A stretch of 64,000 bases of DNA from an uncultured Bacteroidales bacterium (GTDB taxonomy: Bacteria > Bacteroidota > Bacteroidia > Bacteroidales > Paludibacteraceae). Positions 17,347 to 25,626 of the stretch are shown here, piece by piece. The DNA is taken from assembly GCA_946406195.1 (NCBI GenBank), contig CAMJJT010000001.1:62001-126000 (forward strand), read 5' to 3'. The position numbers and the translations under genes were made by a program. Numbering within the stretch: the first letter of the stretch is position 1; each line of letters starts with the position of its first letter. The notes under the pieces were generated by a model. It did not search any database, was not told the DNA's origin, and saw only the letters and a program-made list of their open reading frames with translations.

Positions 17347-19401
17347 TTACAGGTTTTTGATGAGGGTAAGGATATTTTTCTCCTCCCTGCGTTCATACTT
17401 CACATCGGACATGATCTGTCGCACGAGGTGAATTCCCAATCCGCCTATCTCGCGCTCCTCAGCGGACAAAGATATATCCGCATCGGGTTTTTGGGTGGGG
17501 TCAAACGGAATACCGCTATCGGTAATCGTGAATACCGCACGGGCTTCTGACGTCTGCGGATCAATCATCTTCGTGAACTCCACCAGCACCGAGCCATGCT
17601 GACCCGGGTACGCATAGAGCATGACGTTCGTCACCGCTTCTTCAATCGCCAGATTGATCGGCATATTCAGTTCCGTCGGCAGACCTATACCCTCCAGCCA
17701 TTCCGCCAGCGTAGGAATCTGCTGGATATCATTACGCATGATCAGCGCGGGATATTGATAGCGGATAGCGAGCATGGTGAGGTCATCGCTCTGCTCTGCT
17801 CCTGCCACAAAATCACCAACTGCGTTTTGCATATGCTCTATCACTTTGCGCGGACAGGATTCCGGGATCGTCTTCAGCGATTTCATCATCCTCTCGTCAC
17901 CAAACAACTCATGCTTACTATTCTCCGCCTCGGTCAGACCGTCGGTATAGAGGAAGAGCAGGTCGCTGCGTTTGAGCAGCATCTGCTGCGCCGTGAACGA
18001 AAAATCAGTCTCAACGCCCAACGGGATATTCGGAACAACCGGCAGCATGCGGTATTCGCCATCCGACATCAACACCGGTGCATTATGCCCTGCGTTGCAA
18101 TAATCGAGCATACCGGTTTGGCAATCCAGCACTCCGACAAAGAACGTGAGGAACATATTCTGCGTGTTCTGCTCCGTTAGGGAGTTATTCATCGCCTTGA
18201 CGATAATCTGCGCCTCATCCTCGTGAGAAGAGATCGTTCGGAAAAGCGAACGCGTCATCGCCATCACCAGCGAAGCCGGCACACCTTTTCCGCTCACGTC
18301 ACCGATACAGAAGAATAGTTTGTCATGCCGCACGTAGAAATCATACAGGTCTCCTCCTACCTCTTTTGCAGGATTCACAATACCATGTATATTCAAATCC
18401 GGACGGTCAGCAAAAGGCGGGAAAATCTTCGGCAGCATCGCCATCTGTATCGCGTTGGCAATATAGAGCTCGCTCTCCATGCGCTCGTTCTTTTCCGTAG
18501 AGAGAATCAGTTTTCTGGTTGTACGCGCTGCATAGAAAAGCATAGCCGCCAAAACAATCAGACCCAGCACCATCATCAGCGTGATAATCAAACCCACACG
18601 GCGCAAATCGGCATAGAGCACATCGTCCGGGATGATGATCTCCATATGCCAACCCGTTGCATCGATATCTTCGCTGAACGTATAGTATTTGCGACCTGGG
18701 ATCGTATCCGGCGCAGGCACAATCAAGTGTCCGTTTCCGGAACTGATGGAATAATAACTATTCGGGAAAACTTGCAGGTATTCAGACAACTGCTCCAGAT
18801 AATCGAGTGACAAATCAACGCATACAACCGCCACTACCTTTCCATTTCTGTCATGTATCGGGCAGGAACAGCTGACCACCCAGGCTTGCGAACCGGAGTC
18901 ATCCAGATAGGGTTCGCACCACCAGCAACTATCAATAGCCAAGCCGTTCTGGAACCATTCCATCCGGGTATAATCATGCTCATCGCTACCGATCTGGCGG
19001 GTATAGATGCCATCGTCCGAGAGGGTACTGCACACCTCGTAATAACGTCCTTTCGCAGGAAAATAATCCGGGATAAAAGCAACAGCCAGGCTGGTATTAC
19101 TACGCAGCGTACCCGCTGCCAATCTGGTGACGCCGTAAATAGAATCCGGTTGATCAAGACACTGCTCCGCCAGCTTGGCGAGCAATTTCGCCGTGGTCTC
19201 CATCTCGATAGTACGGGTTTCTATCTCCAGTTCGACCTTGCGCAACTCATTCCGGGCACGCTGTACCGCTTCCCGCTCCACCGCCTCGTGACTCGCGAAG
19301 TACTGCACGCTGGCAATACCTTCCAACAAGGCCGCAGCTACCAGCAAAATCCAGAAACTGGACCACGAACGAGGGGTTTGATGTCCTTTATTTTTCTTCA
19401 T
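17347..19401 (-). CDS. Membrane SpoIIE-type phosphatase with Cache sensor and C-terminal HATPase
   Basis: 684 residues from the ATG at 19401. An in-frame TTG eight codons earlier lies inside the -7 box and cannot be the start. Transmembrane helix near 17-37, extracellular double-Cache-like sensor (40-280), second helix (about 285-305), linker helix, PP2C/SpoIIE domain (about 330-530; EVGGDLYDFY, GDVSGKGVPASL, LYTDGLTEA) and a GHKL ATPase domain (about 550-684; NLAIEEAVTNVMLYAYPG, GGLGIHLVR). It combines sensor, phosphatase and RsbW-like kinase modules, with the STAS substrate 28 nt downstream. Likely first gene of the 19.4-13.6 kb operon. Confidence 0.9.
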   Translation of the reverse strand: MKKNKGHQTPRSWSSFWILLVAAALLEGIASVQYFASHEAVEREAVQRARNELRKVELEIETRTIEMETTAKLLAKLAEQCLDQPDSIYGVTRLAAGTLRSNTSLAVAFIPDYFPAKGRYYEVCSTLSDDGIYTRQIGSDEHDYTRMEWFQNGLAIDSCWWCEPYLDDSGSQAWVVSCSCPIHDRNGKVVAVVCVDLSLDYLEQLSEYLQVFPNSYYSISSGNGHLIVPAPDTIPGRKYYTFSEDIDATGWHMEIIIPDDVLYADLRRVGLIITLMMVLGLIVLAAMLFYAARTTRKLILSTEKNERMESELYIANAIQMAMLPKIFPPFADRPDLNIHGIVNPAKEVGGDLYDFYVRHDKLFFCIGDVSGKGVPASLVMAMTRSLFRTISSHEDEAQIIVKAMNNSLTEQNTQNMFLTFFVGVLDCQTGMLDYCNAGHNAPVLMSDGEYRMLPVVPNIPLGVETDFSFTAQQMLLKRSDLLFLYTDGLTEAENSKHELFGDERMMKSLKTIPESCPRKVIEHMQNAVGDFVAGAEQSDDLTMLAIRYQYPALIMRNDIQQIPTLAEWLEGIGLPTELNMPINLAIEEAVTNVMLYAYPGQHGSVLVEFTKMIDPQTSEARAVFTITDSGIPFDPTQKPDADISLSAEEREIGGLGIHLVRQIMSDVKYERREEKNILTLIKNL

Positions 19402-19419
19402 AAGATTCGAAATCGGGTG

Positions 19420-19450
19420 CAAATTTACAACAAAAATTGCATATATGCAA
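19420..19450 (-). promoter_or_regulatory. Promoter of the signalling operon
   Basis: Minus strand TTG (19450-19448), 20-nt spacer, TAAATTTG (19427-19420). The ATG follows only 18 nt after the -7 box, so the leader is very short. Confidence 0.82.
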
Positions 19451-19492
19451 AAAAATCGGTGATTTTTTAGTTTAAAGTTTAAAGTTTAGAGT

Positions 19493-20119
19493 TTAACGTC
19501 GTTCTGCGCCGATGGTTGTCGGATCGCCATGACCGGGATAAACACGCACGTCGGGAGGCAGTTCAAAAAGCCGCTCCAACGACCGGATCAACTGCCCTAT
19601 ATTGCCGCCCGGAAGGTCCGTTCTGCCATACCCCATCCGGAAAAGCGTATCGCCCGAGAAGAGCACTTTTTCTTCCGGAAAATAGAGACAGATACTGCCC
19701 TGCGTGTGTCCGGGAGTTTCGAGCAATTCGAAATTGCCCATTTGAGATTGGATATGTATAATCTCCGGTTGGATATTTTCTTTCTCAAACGGCTCCGCTT
19801 TCATCGGTATGCCGAAAAGCTCATACTGCGATTGCATGGCGGTTGCCATCGGTATATCCGCCTCGTGCATCAGCACCGGAGTATGCCATTGTTCTGTCGC
19901 CCATCGGGCACCCCATAAATGGTCCAAATGACCATGCGTGGCGATGATTGATAATTGAGAATTGACAATTGACAATTGAGAATTGATATATTGGTACAAT
20001 TGATGCTGCTCGTATTGGTTACTGCATGCCGGATCGATGAGCAACGCATAATGCTCATTGGAAACGACATAAGTATTCGTCTGAAAAGGCCCGAAGACAA
20101 AAGATTTTATTTCCAACAT
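19493..20119 (-). CDS. MBL-fold metallo-hydrolase (glyoxalase II-like)
   Basis: 208 residues from Met at 20119 (MLEIKSFVFGPFQTNTYVV). The metal site THGHLDH (about 61-67), GHTQGS, the Asp in FSGDTLF and the final GHGDPT complete the HxHxDH...H...D...H set of the beta-lactamase fold. Small Bacteroidota members of this group act on glutathione-like thioesters or sulfane substrates. Just before the metal motif it carries the duplicated words INSQLSIVNSQLSII, encoded by the tandem ATTGACAATTGAG repeat. It overlaps the radical SAM gene by 13 nt. Confidence 0.88.
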   Translation of the reverse strand: MLEIKSFVFGPFQTNTYVVSNEHYALLIDPACSNQYEQHQLYQYINSQLSIVNSQLSIIATHGHLDHLWGARWATEQWHTPVLMHEADIPMATAMQSQYELFGIPMKAEPFEKENIQPEIIHIQSQMGNFELLETPGHTQGSICLYFPEEKVLFSGDTLFRMGYGRTDLPGGNIGQLIRSLERLFELPPDVRVYPGHGDPTTIGAERR

Positions 20120-21090
20120 TCCTGACAGATTAATGGGGTTTGACGACATGCCGCGCGGCGGAAAGCATTGGCTTTTTCACCGGCAAACAGCTCTTTAAGG
20201 GAAGTATTCATAATATTACCATAGGCATATTCATGCGCTTTGTCGTAACAGCAAGGGAGCACTTCTCCGTTCGTAGTCACGACTATTCCGCTCCAAACAC
20301 GGGCACATCCTTTGCCCAACCTACGGCGATGATATAGTCCGTCTGCGCCTTGTATATACCGGCTGTATCTCGGTTCAGAAGGCATCAGCGGATGTCCCTC
20401 CGCGTAATCATACAGCTGCGCCGTTTTGAAGACAAGCCGGTCGGCGCCTAATGCTTTGTATTGCTGCTCGAACGCCCGCCATTCATGTTCATTGCTTTTC
20501 AACCGCAGGCATTGAAGCTCAATTTGAAATTTGACATTTGACATTTGAAATTTACTCTTCGCTCGGCGAAGATACTGCAAAGCGGCTTTCGTCTTTTCCA
20601 AACTTCCCCCTACCCGATACGCATTATAACTCTCGTCGGTCAAGCCGTCCATGGAGACGATTATCTTGTCCAGACCGGCATGCACTATCGCTTCTGCCAA
20701 GGCCTGCGTCATCGCTTGCGCATTCGTAGAGACGATCGTGTACAACCCTGCCTCATGCGCCTCGCGAATCATGGTCGGCAGGTCTTTATTGAGCAGCGGT
20801 TCGCCCTGAAAATAAAACTGCACCACAAACGCCGTATCGCGAATCTCCGCCAGCACGCGATGCCATACCGCAAGGGGCATAAACCGTTCTGCATTCCGAA
20901 GGACCGATTTATCGGCATTCCTCATTCCTACAGGACAAGCGGGACATTGTAACTGACAAACACTCGCCGGTTCGACGCTCACAAAGAGGGGCGCATGCGA
21001 AATACGCACCAAGCCCAGACGGCTCAGTGCGTAAGAGGCATAACAACGCAACGCGTTAATGCAGCGCGATCTTGTTAACGCGACGCTCAT
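20107..21090 (-). CDS. Radical SAM protein with SPASM-like C-terminus
   Basis: 327 residues. The 4Fe-4S/SAM motif CQLQCPAC (CxxxCxxC, about 47-54) is followed by FQGEPLLN and the TIM-barrel blocks STNAQ, IIVSMDGLT. The C-terminus has an extra cysteine set (GKGCARVW...GEVLPCCYD...CRQTPLICQECW) as in SPASM domains that hold auxiliary clusters and often modify peptides or are maturases. Substrate unknown. An in-frame tandem-word insertion (KFQMSNVKFQIE, 20524-20560) sits in the barrel. It overlaps rpiB by 35 nt. Confidence 0.87.
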   Translation of the reverse strand: MSVALTRSRCINALRCYASYALSRLGLVRISHAPLFVSVEPASVCQLQCPACPVGMRNADKSVLRNAERFMPLAVWHRVLAEIRDTAFVVQFYFQGEPLLNKDLPTMIREAHEAGLYTIVSTNAQAMTQALAEAIVHAGLDKIIVSMDGLTDESYNAYRVGGSLEKTKAALQYLRRAKSKFQMSNVKFQIELQCLRLKSNEHEWRAFEQQYKALGADRLVFKTAQLYDYAEGHPLMPSEPRYSRYIQGADGLYHRRRLGKGCARVWSGIVVTTNGEVLPCCYDKAHEYAYGNIMNTSLKELFAGEKANAFRRAACRQTPLICQECWK

Positions 21091-21505
21091 GACGTCCGCC
21101 TTCGAAATCGGTCTGGAAGAATGTGCGTACTATATCCAAGGCCTTTGGCGCAGAAATGAAACTTGCCGGCAAGCCCAGCACATTCGCATTATTATGCTGG
21201 CGCGCCAACTCTGCCAATTTGGTGTCCCAGCACAGCGCAGCACGGATAGCCTGATGCTTATTCGCTGTCATACAGATGCCATTTCCGGTAGAGCAAATCA
21301 CAATGCCATACTCATACTCACCTTTCTCAATCGCATCCGCTAAAGCGTGCGCAAAATCGGGGTAATCACAACTCTCGGCAGAATAGCAACCGAAATCTTT
21401 GACTTTGGCACCATTGTCCTCCAAGAACAACTGCACTTGCTGCTTCAATTCAAAACCGGCGTGGTCGGATGCCAACGCGATGGTCATCTCGCTAAATGAT
21501 TTCAT
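21056..21505 (-). CDS. rpiB: Ribose-5-phosphate isomerase B
   Basis: 149 residues. RpiB/LacAB signature: IALASDHAGFELK at the N-terminus, the active-site cysteine in GIVICSTGNGICMTANK, and RAALCWD...ARQHNNANVLGLPA. It interconverts ribose-5-phosphate and ribulose-5-phosphate in the pentose phosphate pathway. Minus strand between marC and the radical SAM gene. The first ATG gives MKSFSEMTIAL; Met7 is an alternative start. Confidence 0.95.
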   Translation of the reverse strand: MKSFSEMTIALASDHAGFELKQQVQLFLEDNGAKVKDFGCYSAESCDYPDFAHALADAIEKGEYEYGIVICSTGNGICMTANKHQAIRAALCWDTKLAELARQHNNANVLGLPASFISAPKALDIVRTFFQTDFEGGRHERRVNKIALH

Positions 21506-21531
21506 ATATTGAATGATTAAAAGATTCTCCG

Positions 21532-22128
21532 TTAAAATACATTCGCCAAGTTGCCGAACATCAGTTTACAAGCGATAGCCAGCACGATGATGCCGAAGAA
21601 CTTACGGATAATATAGAGCGATGTCTGCCCTAAATATTTGGTTAACCAATCGGTACCTACCAGCACCAGATAAAGGGATAAAATACAGCAGAAAAGCGAG
21701 ACGCACAGGCTGGCGATACTATACTCCGCCGTAATCGCCAGCAACGCCGTAAAAGCACCCGGTCCGGCATACATCGGGAATGCCAGCGGCACAATCGAAC
21801 CCGAGCCATCCAGATTATTCTGAAAAATCGTGATATCCAGAATCATCTCCAGCGCCATCAAAAAGATAATAAAACCACCGGCAATGGCGAAAAACTCAAT
21901 CTGCACGCCGAAGAGCTTTAATATCCATTCGCCGGCAAAAAGAAAGGCATAGAGAATAATCAAACTGGCCAGACAAACACGCCAGGGAATAATCTTCACC
22001 CCTTTATTCTGCATAGCAATCGTGACTGGAATATTTCCAAACGGATCAATGATCGCTATCAAAAAAATAAACGATGAAATAACTTGCCAAAAATCAACTG
22101 TCCCAAAAAAATCTTGCAAACTATTCAT
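21532..22128 (-). CDS. MarC-family integral membrane protein
   Basis: 198 residues with six predicted transmembrane helices (about 13-33, 48-68, 75-97, 115-135, 142-162 and 175-195). The blocks IAIIDPFGNIPV and PLAFPMYAGPGAF are diagnostic for the MarC/UPF0056 family. The name comes from a locus once linked to multiple antibiotic resistance, but the transported substrate is unknown. It is driven by a promoter that shares its -33 palindrome with the divergent efp operon. Confidence 0.93.
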   Translation of the reverse strand: MNSLQDFFGTVDFWQVISSFIFLIAIIDPFGNIPVTIAMQNKGVKIIPWRVCLASLIILYAFLFAGEWILKLFGVQIEFFAIAGGFIIFLMALEMILDITIFQNNLDGSGSIVPLAFPMYAGPGAFTALLAITAEYSIASLCVSLFCCILSLYLVLVGTDWLTKYLGQTSLYIIRKFFGIIVLAIACKLMFGNLANVF

Positions 22129-22150
22129 AACAATTTTTCAAATTAGGGCA

Positions 22151-22198
22151 CAAAATTACAAAATTTCTTGCATATATGCAAATTTTTTACTAATTTTG
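22151..22198. promoter_or_regulatory. Divergent promoter pair, marC (-) and efp (+)
   Basis: A palindrome TTGCATATATGCAA (22168-22181) supplies the -33 for both directions. Plus: TTG 22168-22170, N20, TAATTTTG 22191-22198. Minus: TTG 22181-22179, N20, TAATTTTG 22158-22151. Only one polymerase can bind at a time. Confidence 0.88.
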
Positions 22199-22235
22199 CA
22201 GCGAATTTTAGAAAAATAATACAAATTATAGTTTT

Positions 22236-22799
22236 ATGATTAACAGTCAAGACATTAAGAACGGCGTATGTATCCGTATGGACGGCCGTCTGTATTTCGT
22301 AATTGAGTTCCTCCACGTGAAGCCGGGTAAGGGTAACACAATTATGCGTGTTAAATTTAAAGATGTAGTGGACGGTCGCGTTCTGGAGCGCCGCTTCAAC
22401 ATCGGTGAGAAACTGGAGGATGTACGCGTAGAGCGCCGCCCGTACCAGTATCTGTACAAAGAGGGTGAGGATTATATCTTCATGAATAACGAGACCTTCG
22501 AGCAAGTGCCCATCGCTCATGATCTGATCACCGGCGTGGACTTCCTCAAAGAGGGTATGACGGTAGAGGTTGTATCCGACGCATCGACCGACACCGTGCT
22601 CTTCGCTGAGCTGCCGACCAAGGTAGAGTTGGCTATCACGTACACCGAGCCGGGTCTGAAGGGCGATACAGCTACTAACACGCTCAAGCCGGCTACGCTG
22701 GAGACGGGTGCTGAGATTCGTGTGCCGCTGTTCATCAACGAGGGCGAGATCGTTCGCGTAGATACTCGTGACGGTAGCTATTGCGAGCGCGTTCGCTAA
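22236..22799 (+). CDS. efp: Elongation factor P
   Basis: 187 residues in three beta domains. The tip loop HVKPGKGNTIMRVK carries the Lys that relieves ribosome stalling at polyproline. Then DVVDGRVLERRF, YKEGEDYIFMNNETFEQ, and a C-terminal end GEIVRVDTRDGSYCERV. EF-P acts at the ribosomal P/E site. It is the first gene of the run efp-porQ-cmk-ispH; its stop overlaps the porQ start (TAATG). Confidence 0.97.
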   Translation: MINSQDIKNGVCIRMDGRLYFVIEFLHVKPGKGNTIMRVKFKDVVDGRVLERRFNIGEKLEDVRVERRPYQYLYKEGEDYIFMNNETFEQVPIAHDLITGVDFLKEGMTVEVVSDASTDTVLFAELPTKVELAITYTEPGLKGDTATNTLKPATLETGAEIRVPLFINEGEIVRVDTRDGSYCERVR

Positions 22800-23896
22800 T
22801 GCGTAGAAGCGTATTTCTCATAGCATTATTGGTATCGGCATTGAGCGCGGTGGCGCAGGTGTCGAACGCAGGACGATCGGTATTCTCATTTATGAGTTTA
22901 CCGGTCTCTTCGCGTATCAATGCCTTAGGCGGCAGTACTGTCAGCCTAAGCGACGGGGATATATCTTTAGGTATGTGCAACCCCGCGTTGCTGCATGAGA
23001 AATCGCATATGAACCTTCAACTCAATTATTCGTACTACCTGCCCGGCACGATGTTCGGGTCTGCGTTGTACGGACATAATTTCGGTCGTTCCAAACTGGA
23101 GAAACCCTACCAAGGAGAGGGTGAACCCGATAAACCGAACTATTTCGCGGTCGGTTTCCATTATTTGGATTACGGCAGGATGCAGTATGCCGATTATGAA
23201 GGTCATCTGACGGGCGGCAGTTTTGGCGCACGTGACATCCTCATCGATATCATGTATGCGCGCCAGTTAGGTCGGCTCTTCAAGGTCGGTGTAACCCTCA
23301 AACCCGTCTATAGCATCTATGAGAGCTATACCAGTTTTGCGATCGGCGCGGATGTAGGTGCTCATTTCCAGTCGAAGGACTCTACTTTCCAGATGGGTCT
23401 GGTGCTGGCGAATATAGGATGGCAGCTGAAGGGATTCTACTCCGAGATGGATGGAACTTCCTTGGAGATGTTGCCGCTGAATCTGCAATTGGGATTCACC
23501 TATCGCGTCAAACATGCGCCCTTGCGATTCCATATACAATTGCATAACTTGCAAACATGGTATCTGAACTACGAATGGACCAGCCGCGAAAAGAGCCCTA
23601 CGACGGGTGAGTATGTCTCGCATAGTATCCCGTGGTACGACATGCTGTTCCGACATACTATCTTCGCTTTTGAGATTGTACCAAAGAGCGAGAAATTCTA
23701 TATCGTGCTCAGTTACAACCATCGCCGCCGCGCGGAGATGAATCTGACCGACCAGAAATCGCTGGCGGGTTTGGCATTAGGTGCAGGCGTCAAGATCAAA
23801 CAGGCGCGTATCGGCTTTGCTATTTCCCAGATGACCAAATCCAATTTCTCTTACCAGTTCGGTCTGACTCTGGATATCAACTCATTGATGAAATAA
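22799..23896 (+). CDS. porQ: Type IX secretion system protein PorQ
   Basis: 365 residues from the ATG at 22799, which overlaps the efp stop. Signal peptide (MRRSVFLIALLVSALSAVAQ), then a beta-barrel-like outer-membrane protein with typical PorQ blocks: FSFMSLPVSSRINALGG near the N-terminus and the end FSYQFGLTLDINSLMK. PorQ belongs to the attachment complex (PorU/V/Q/Z) of the T9SS, which places cargo with C-terminal sorting domains on the cell surface. Its presence supports reading the large proteins of this window as T9SS cargo. Confidence 0.9.
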   Translation: MRRSVFLIALLVSALSAVAQVSNAGRSVFSFMSLPVSSRINALGGSTVSLSDGDISLGMCNPALLHEKSHMNLQLNYSYYLPGTMFGSALYGHNFGRSKLEKPYQGEGEPDKPNYFAVGFHYLDYGRMQYADYEGHLTGGSFGARDILIDIMYARQLGRLFKVGVTLKPVYSIYESYTSFAIGADVGAHFQSKDSTFQMGLVLANIGWQLKGFYSEMDGTSLEMLPLNLQLGFTYRVKHAPLRFHIQLHNLQTWYLNYEWTSREKSPTTGEYVSHSIPWYDMLFRHTIFAFEIVPKSEKFYIVLSYNHRRRAEMNLTDQKSLAGLALGAGVKIKQARIGFAISQMTKSNFSYQFGLTLDINSLMK

Positions 23897-23935
23897 CCCG
23901 ATGAACAAATAGATGGGAAAATGGTAAATGACAAA

Positions 23936-24607
23936 ATGGTAAATAAGATTATCGTCGCCATAGACGGTTATAGTTCGTGCGGCAAATCGACGATTGCCAA
24001 AGCGCTGGCGCGTCATGCCGGTTATACCTACGTGGACACCGGCGCCATGTACCGCACGATCGCGCTATACATGCTTCGCCACCAAATCGACGACGAAGCG
24101 GCTATCATCGCTGCGCTGCCGAAGATACAAGTCGGATTCATTCAAGCGGATGGGGCGCAACATGCCACGCTGAACGGTGAAGATGTAGAGTCGCAGATTC
24201 GTACGCTGGAGGTAGGTAATCGCGCCAGCGAGATCTCACAGATCCGCGAAGTGCGTGCGTTCCTTGTGGCGCAGCAGCAGGCGATGGGTGAAGCGAAAGG
24301 AATCGTCATGGACGGACGCGATATCGGTACGGTCGTTTTTCCGAACGCCGAACTCAAACTCTTTCTTACTGCCAGCCCCGAAGTACGGGCACAGCGCCGG
24401 TACGACGAACTGGTAGAGAAAGGCGAGACACCGAATTACGAGGCAGTGCTTGCCGATGTCAATGAACGAGACTATCGTGACACCCATCGTGCGGAGAGTC
24501 CGCTGCGGCAAGCCGAAGATGCCATCGTGGTAGATAACAGCCATCTCTCGCGCGAAGAACAGATGAACGTGATTTACGGGCTTTTTGACAAAGCCGTAAA
24601 TCATTGA
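23936..24607 (+). CDS. cmk: Cytidylate kinase
   Basis: 223 residues from MVNKIIVAIDG; a start at 23921 adds five residues and lies in an AAATGGTAAATGACA-type word repeat. The P-loop GYSSCGKST, the CMP-binding VDTGAMYR, and VMDGRDIGTVVFP are the Cmk signature. It phosphorylates CMP and dCMP. About 17 nt before ispH; cmk followed by ispH is a familiar Bacteroidales order. Confidence 0.95.
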   Translation: MVNKIIVAIDGYSSCGKSTIAKALARHAGYTYVDTGAMYRTIALYMLRHQIDDEAAIIAALPKIQVGFIQADGAQHATLNGEDVESQIRTLEVGNRASEISQIREVRAFLVAQQQAMGEAKGIVMDGRDIGTVVFPNAELKLFLTASPEVRAQRRYDELVEKGETPNYEAVLADVNERDYRDTHRAESPLRQAEDAIVVDNSHLSREEQMNVIYGLFDKAVNH

Positions 24608-24624
24608 AGATTGGAGATTGAAAA

Positions 24625-25593
24625 TTGAAGATTTCTATTGACGAACATAGTGGATTCTGCTTCGGTGTGACGCGTGCGATCCAAGCAGCAGAGAGCGAAC
24701 TTGAGAAAGGTTCGCTTTATTGCTTGGGGGACATCGTGCATAATGGTCAGGAAGTCGCGCGGCTCGAGCTCAAAGGCCTGGATACTATAGATTACGATGA
24801 TTTGCGTACCCTACCCGCTCATTCGCGCGTGCTGCTAAGAGCACACGGCGAACCTCCCTCTACTTATTGGATCGCGCAGCAACGCGACATAGAGATTATC
24901 GATGCCACCTGTCCGGTCGTAAAAAAACTGCAGGACCGCATCCGCGCATGCTACGAGCAGCATAAGAACGATGAGAACCAGCCGCCGCAGATTGTCATCT
25001 ACGGCAAACCCGGGCACGCAGAAGTGATCGGCCTGCAGGGGCAAACCAACAACACGGCGATCGTGATTGAGAACACCAACCAGTTGGACAAACTCAATTT
25101 CGAGCGCCCCATCTATCTCTTCTCCCAGACCACCAAGTCCGTCGAGGGTTTCCGGAGTCTCGTGGAAGCCATCGAGGTGCGCCGGTCGTCATCACGGGAT
25201 CACGAGATCACGAGATCACGGGAAGACCATCCCGCGCCCTTCGAATATCACGACACCATCTGCCGGAACGTAGCGAACCGCGTCAAAGAACTTCAGGATT
25301 TCGCACGCTCCAACGATATCGTTTTCTTCGTCGGTGGAACCAAGTCCTCTAACGCGCGCGTACTATATAATATCTGTATAGAGGCGAACCCAAACACATT
25401 CTTCATCTCATCCCCCGACGAAGTGGAAGAAGTCTTTCAGTCCGAAGGACGGTCTTTCAGTGAAACGGTCTTTCAGCGTAGCGGTCTTTCAGGCGCAGCC
25501 GATCTTAAAGTCGGTATCTGCGGAGCTACCAGCACTCCTCTTTGGTTAATGGAAAAAGTCCGCGATAAACTCGCGGACCTTCACCATTCATAA
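24625..25593 (+). CDS. ispH: 4-hydroxy-3-methylbut-2-enyl diphosphate reductase
   Basis: 322 residues. Last step of the MEP isoprenoid pathway, an iron-sulfur enzyme. The three cluster cysteines are present: Cys12 (GFCFG), Cys96 (DATCPVV) and Cys213 (TICRNVANR), with the RAHGEPP block. It is longer than usual (about 280-290) because of two low-complexity insertions: SSSRDHEITRSRED (about 188-201) encoded by repeated GATCACGA words, and about 271-293 encoded by four GGTCTTTCAG units. The only usable start is TTG at 24625, inside an ATTGAAAATTGAAG repeat. Confidence 0.93.
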   Translation: MKISIDEHSGFCFGVTRAIQAAESELEKGSLYCLGDIVHNGQEVARLELKGLDTIDYDDLRTLPAHSRVLLRAHGEPPSTYWIAQQRDIEIIDATCPVVKKLQDRIRACYEQHKNDENQPPQIVIYGKPGHAEVIGLQGQTNNTAIVIENTNQLDKLNFERPIYLFSQTTKSVEGFRSLVEAIEVRRSSSRDHEITRSREDHPAPFEYHDTICRNVANRVKELQDFARSNDIVFFVGGTKSSNARVLYNICIEANPNTFFISSPDEVEEVFQSEGRSFSETVFQRSGLSGAADLKVGICGATSTPLWLMEKVRDKLADLHHS

Positions 25594-25626
25594 TCTCGGA
25601 ATCCCGTAATTACGGATTCTGAAATA

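Noticed and set aside
19402..19422. Seven extra N-terminal codons of the SpoIIE-type protein (TTG start)
   Set aside because: The TTG is part of the -7 box TAAATTTG and would be upstream of the transcript start. The same reasoning removed early starts at 29310, 31627, 48710, 54486, 58555 and 58711.
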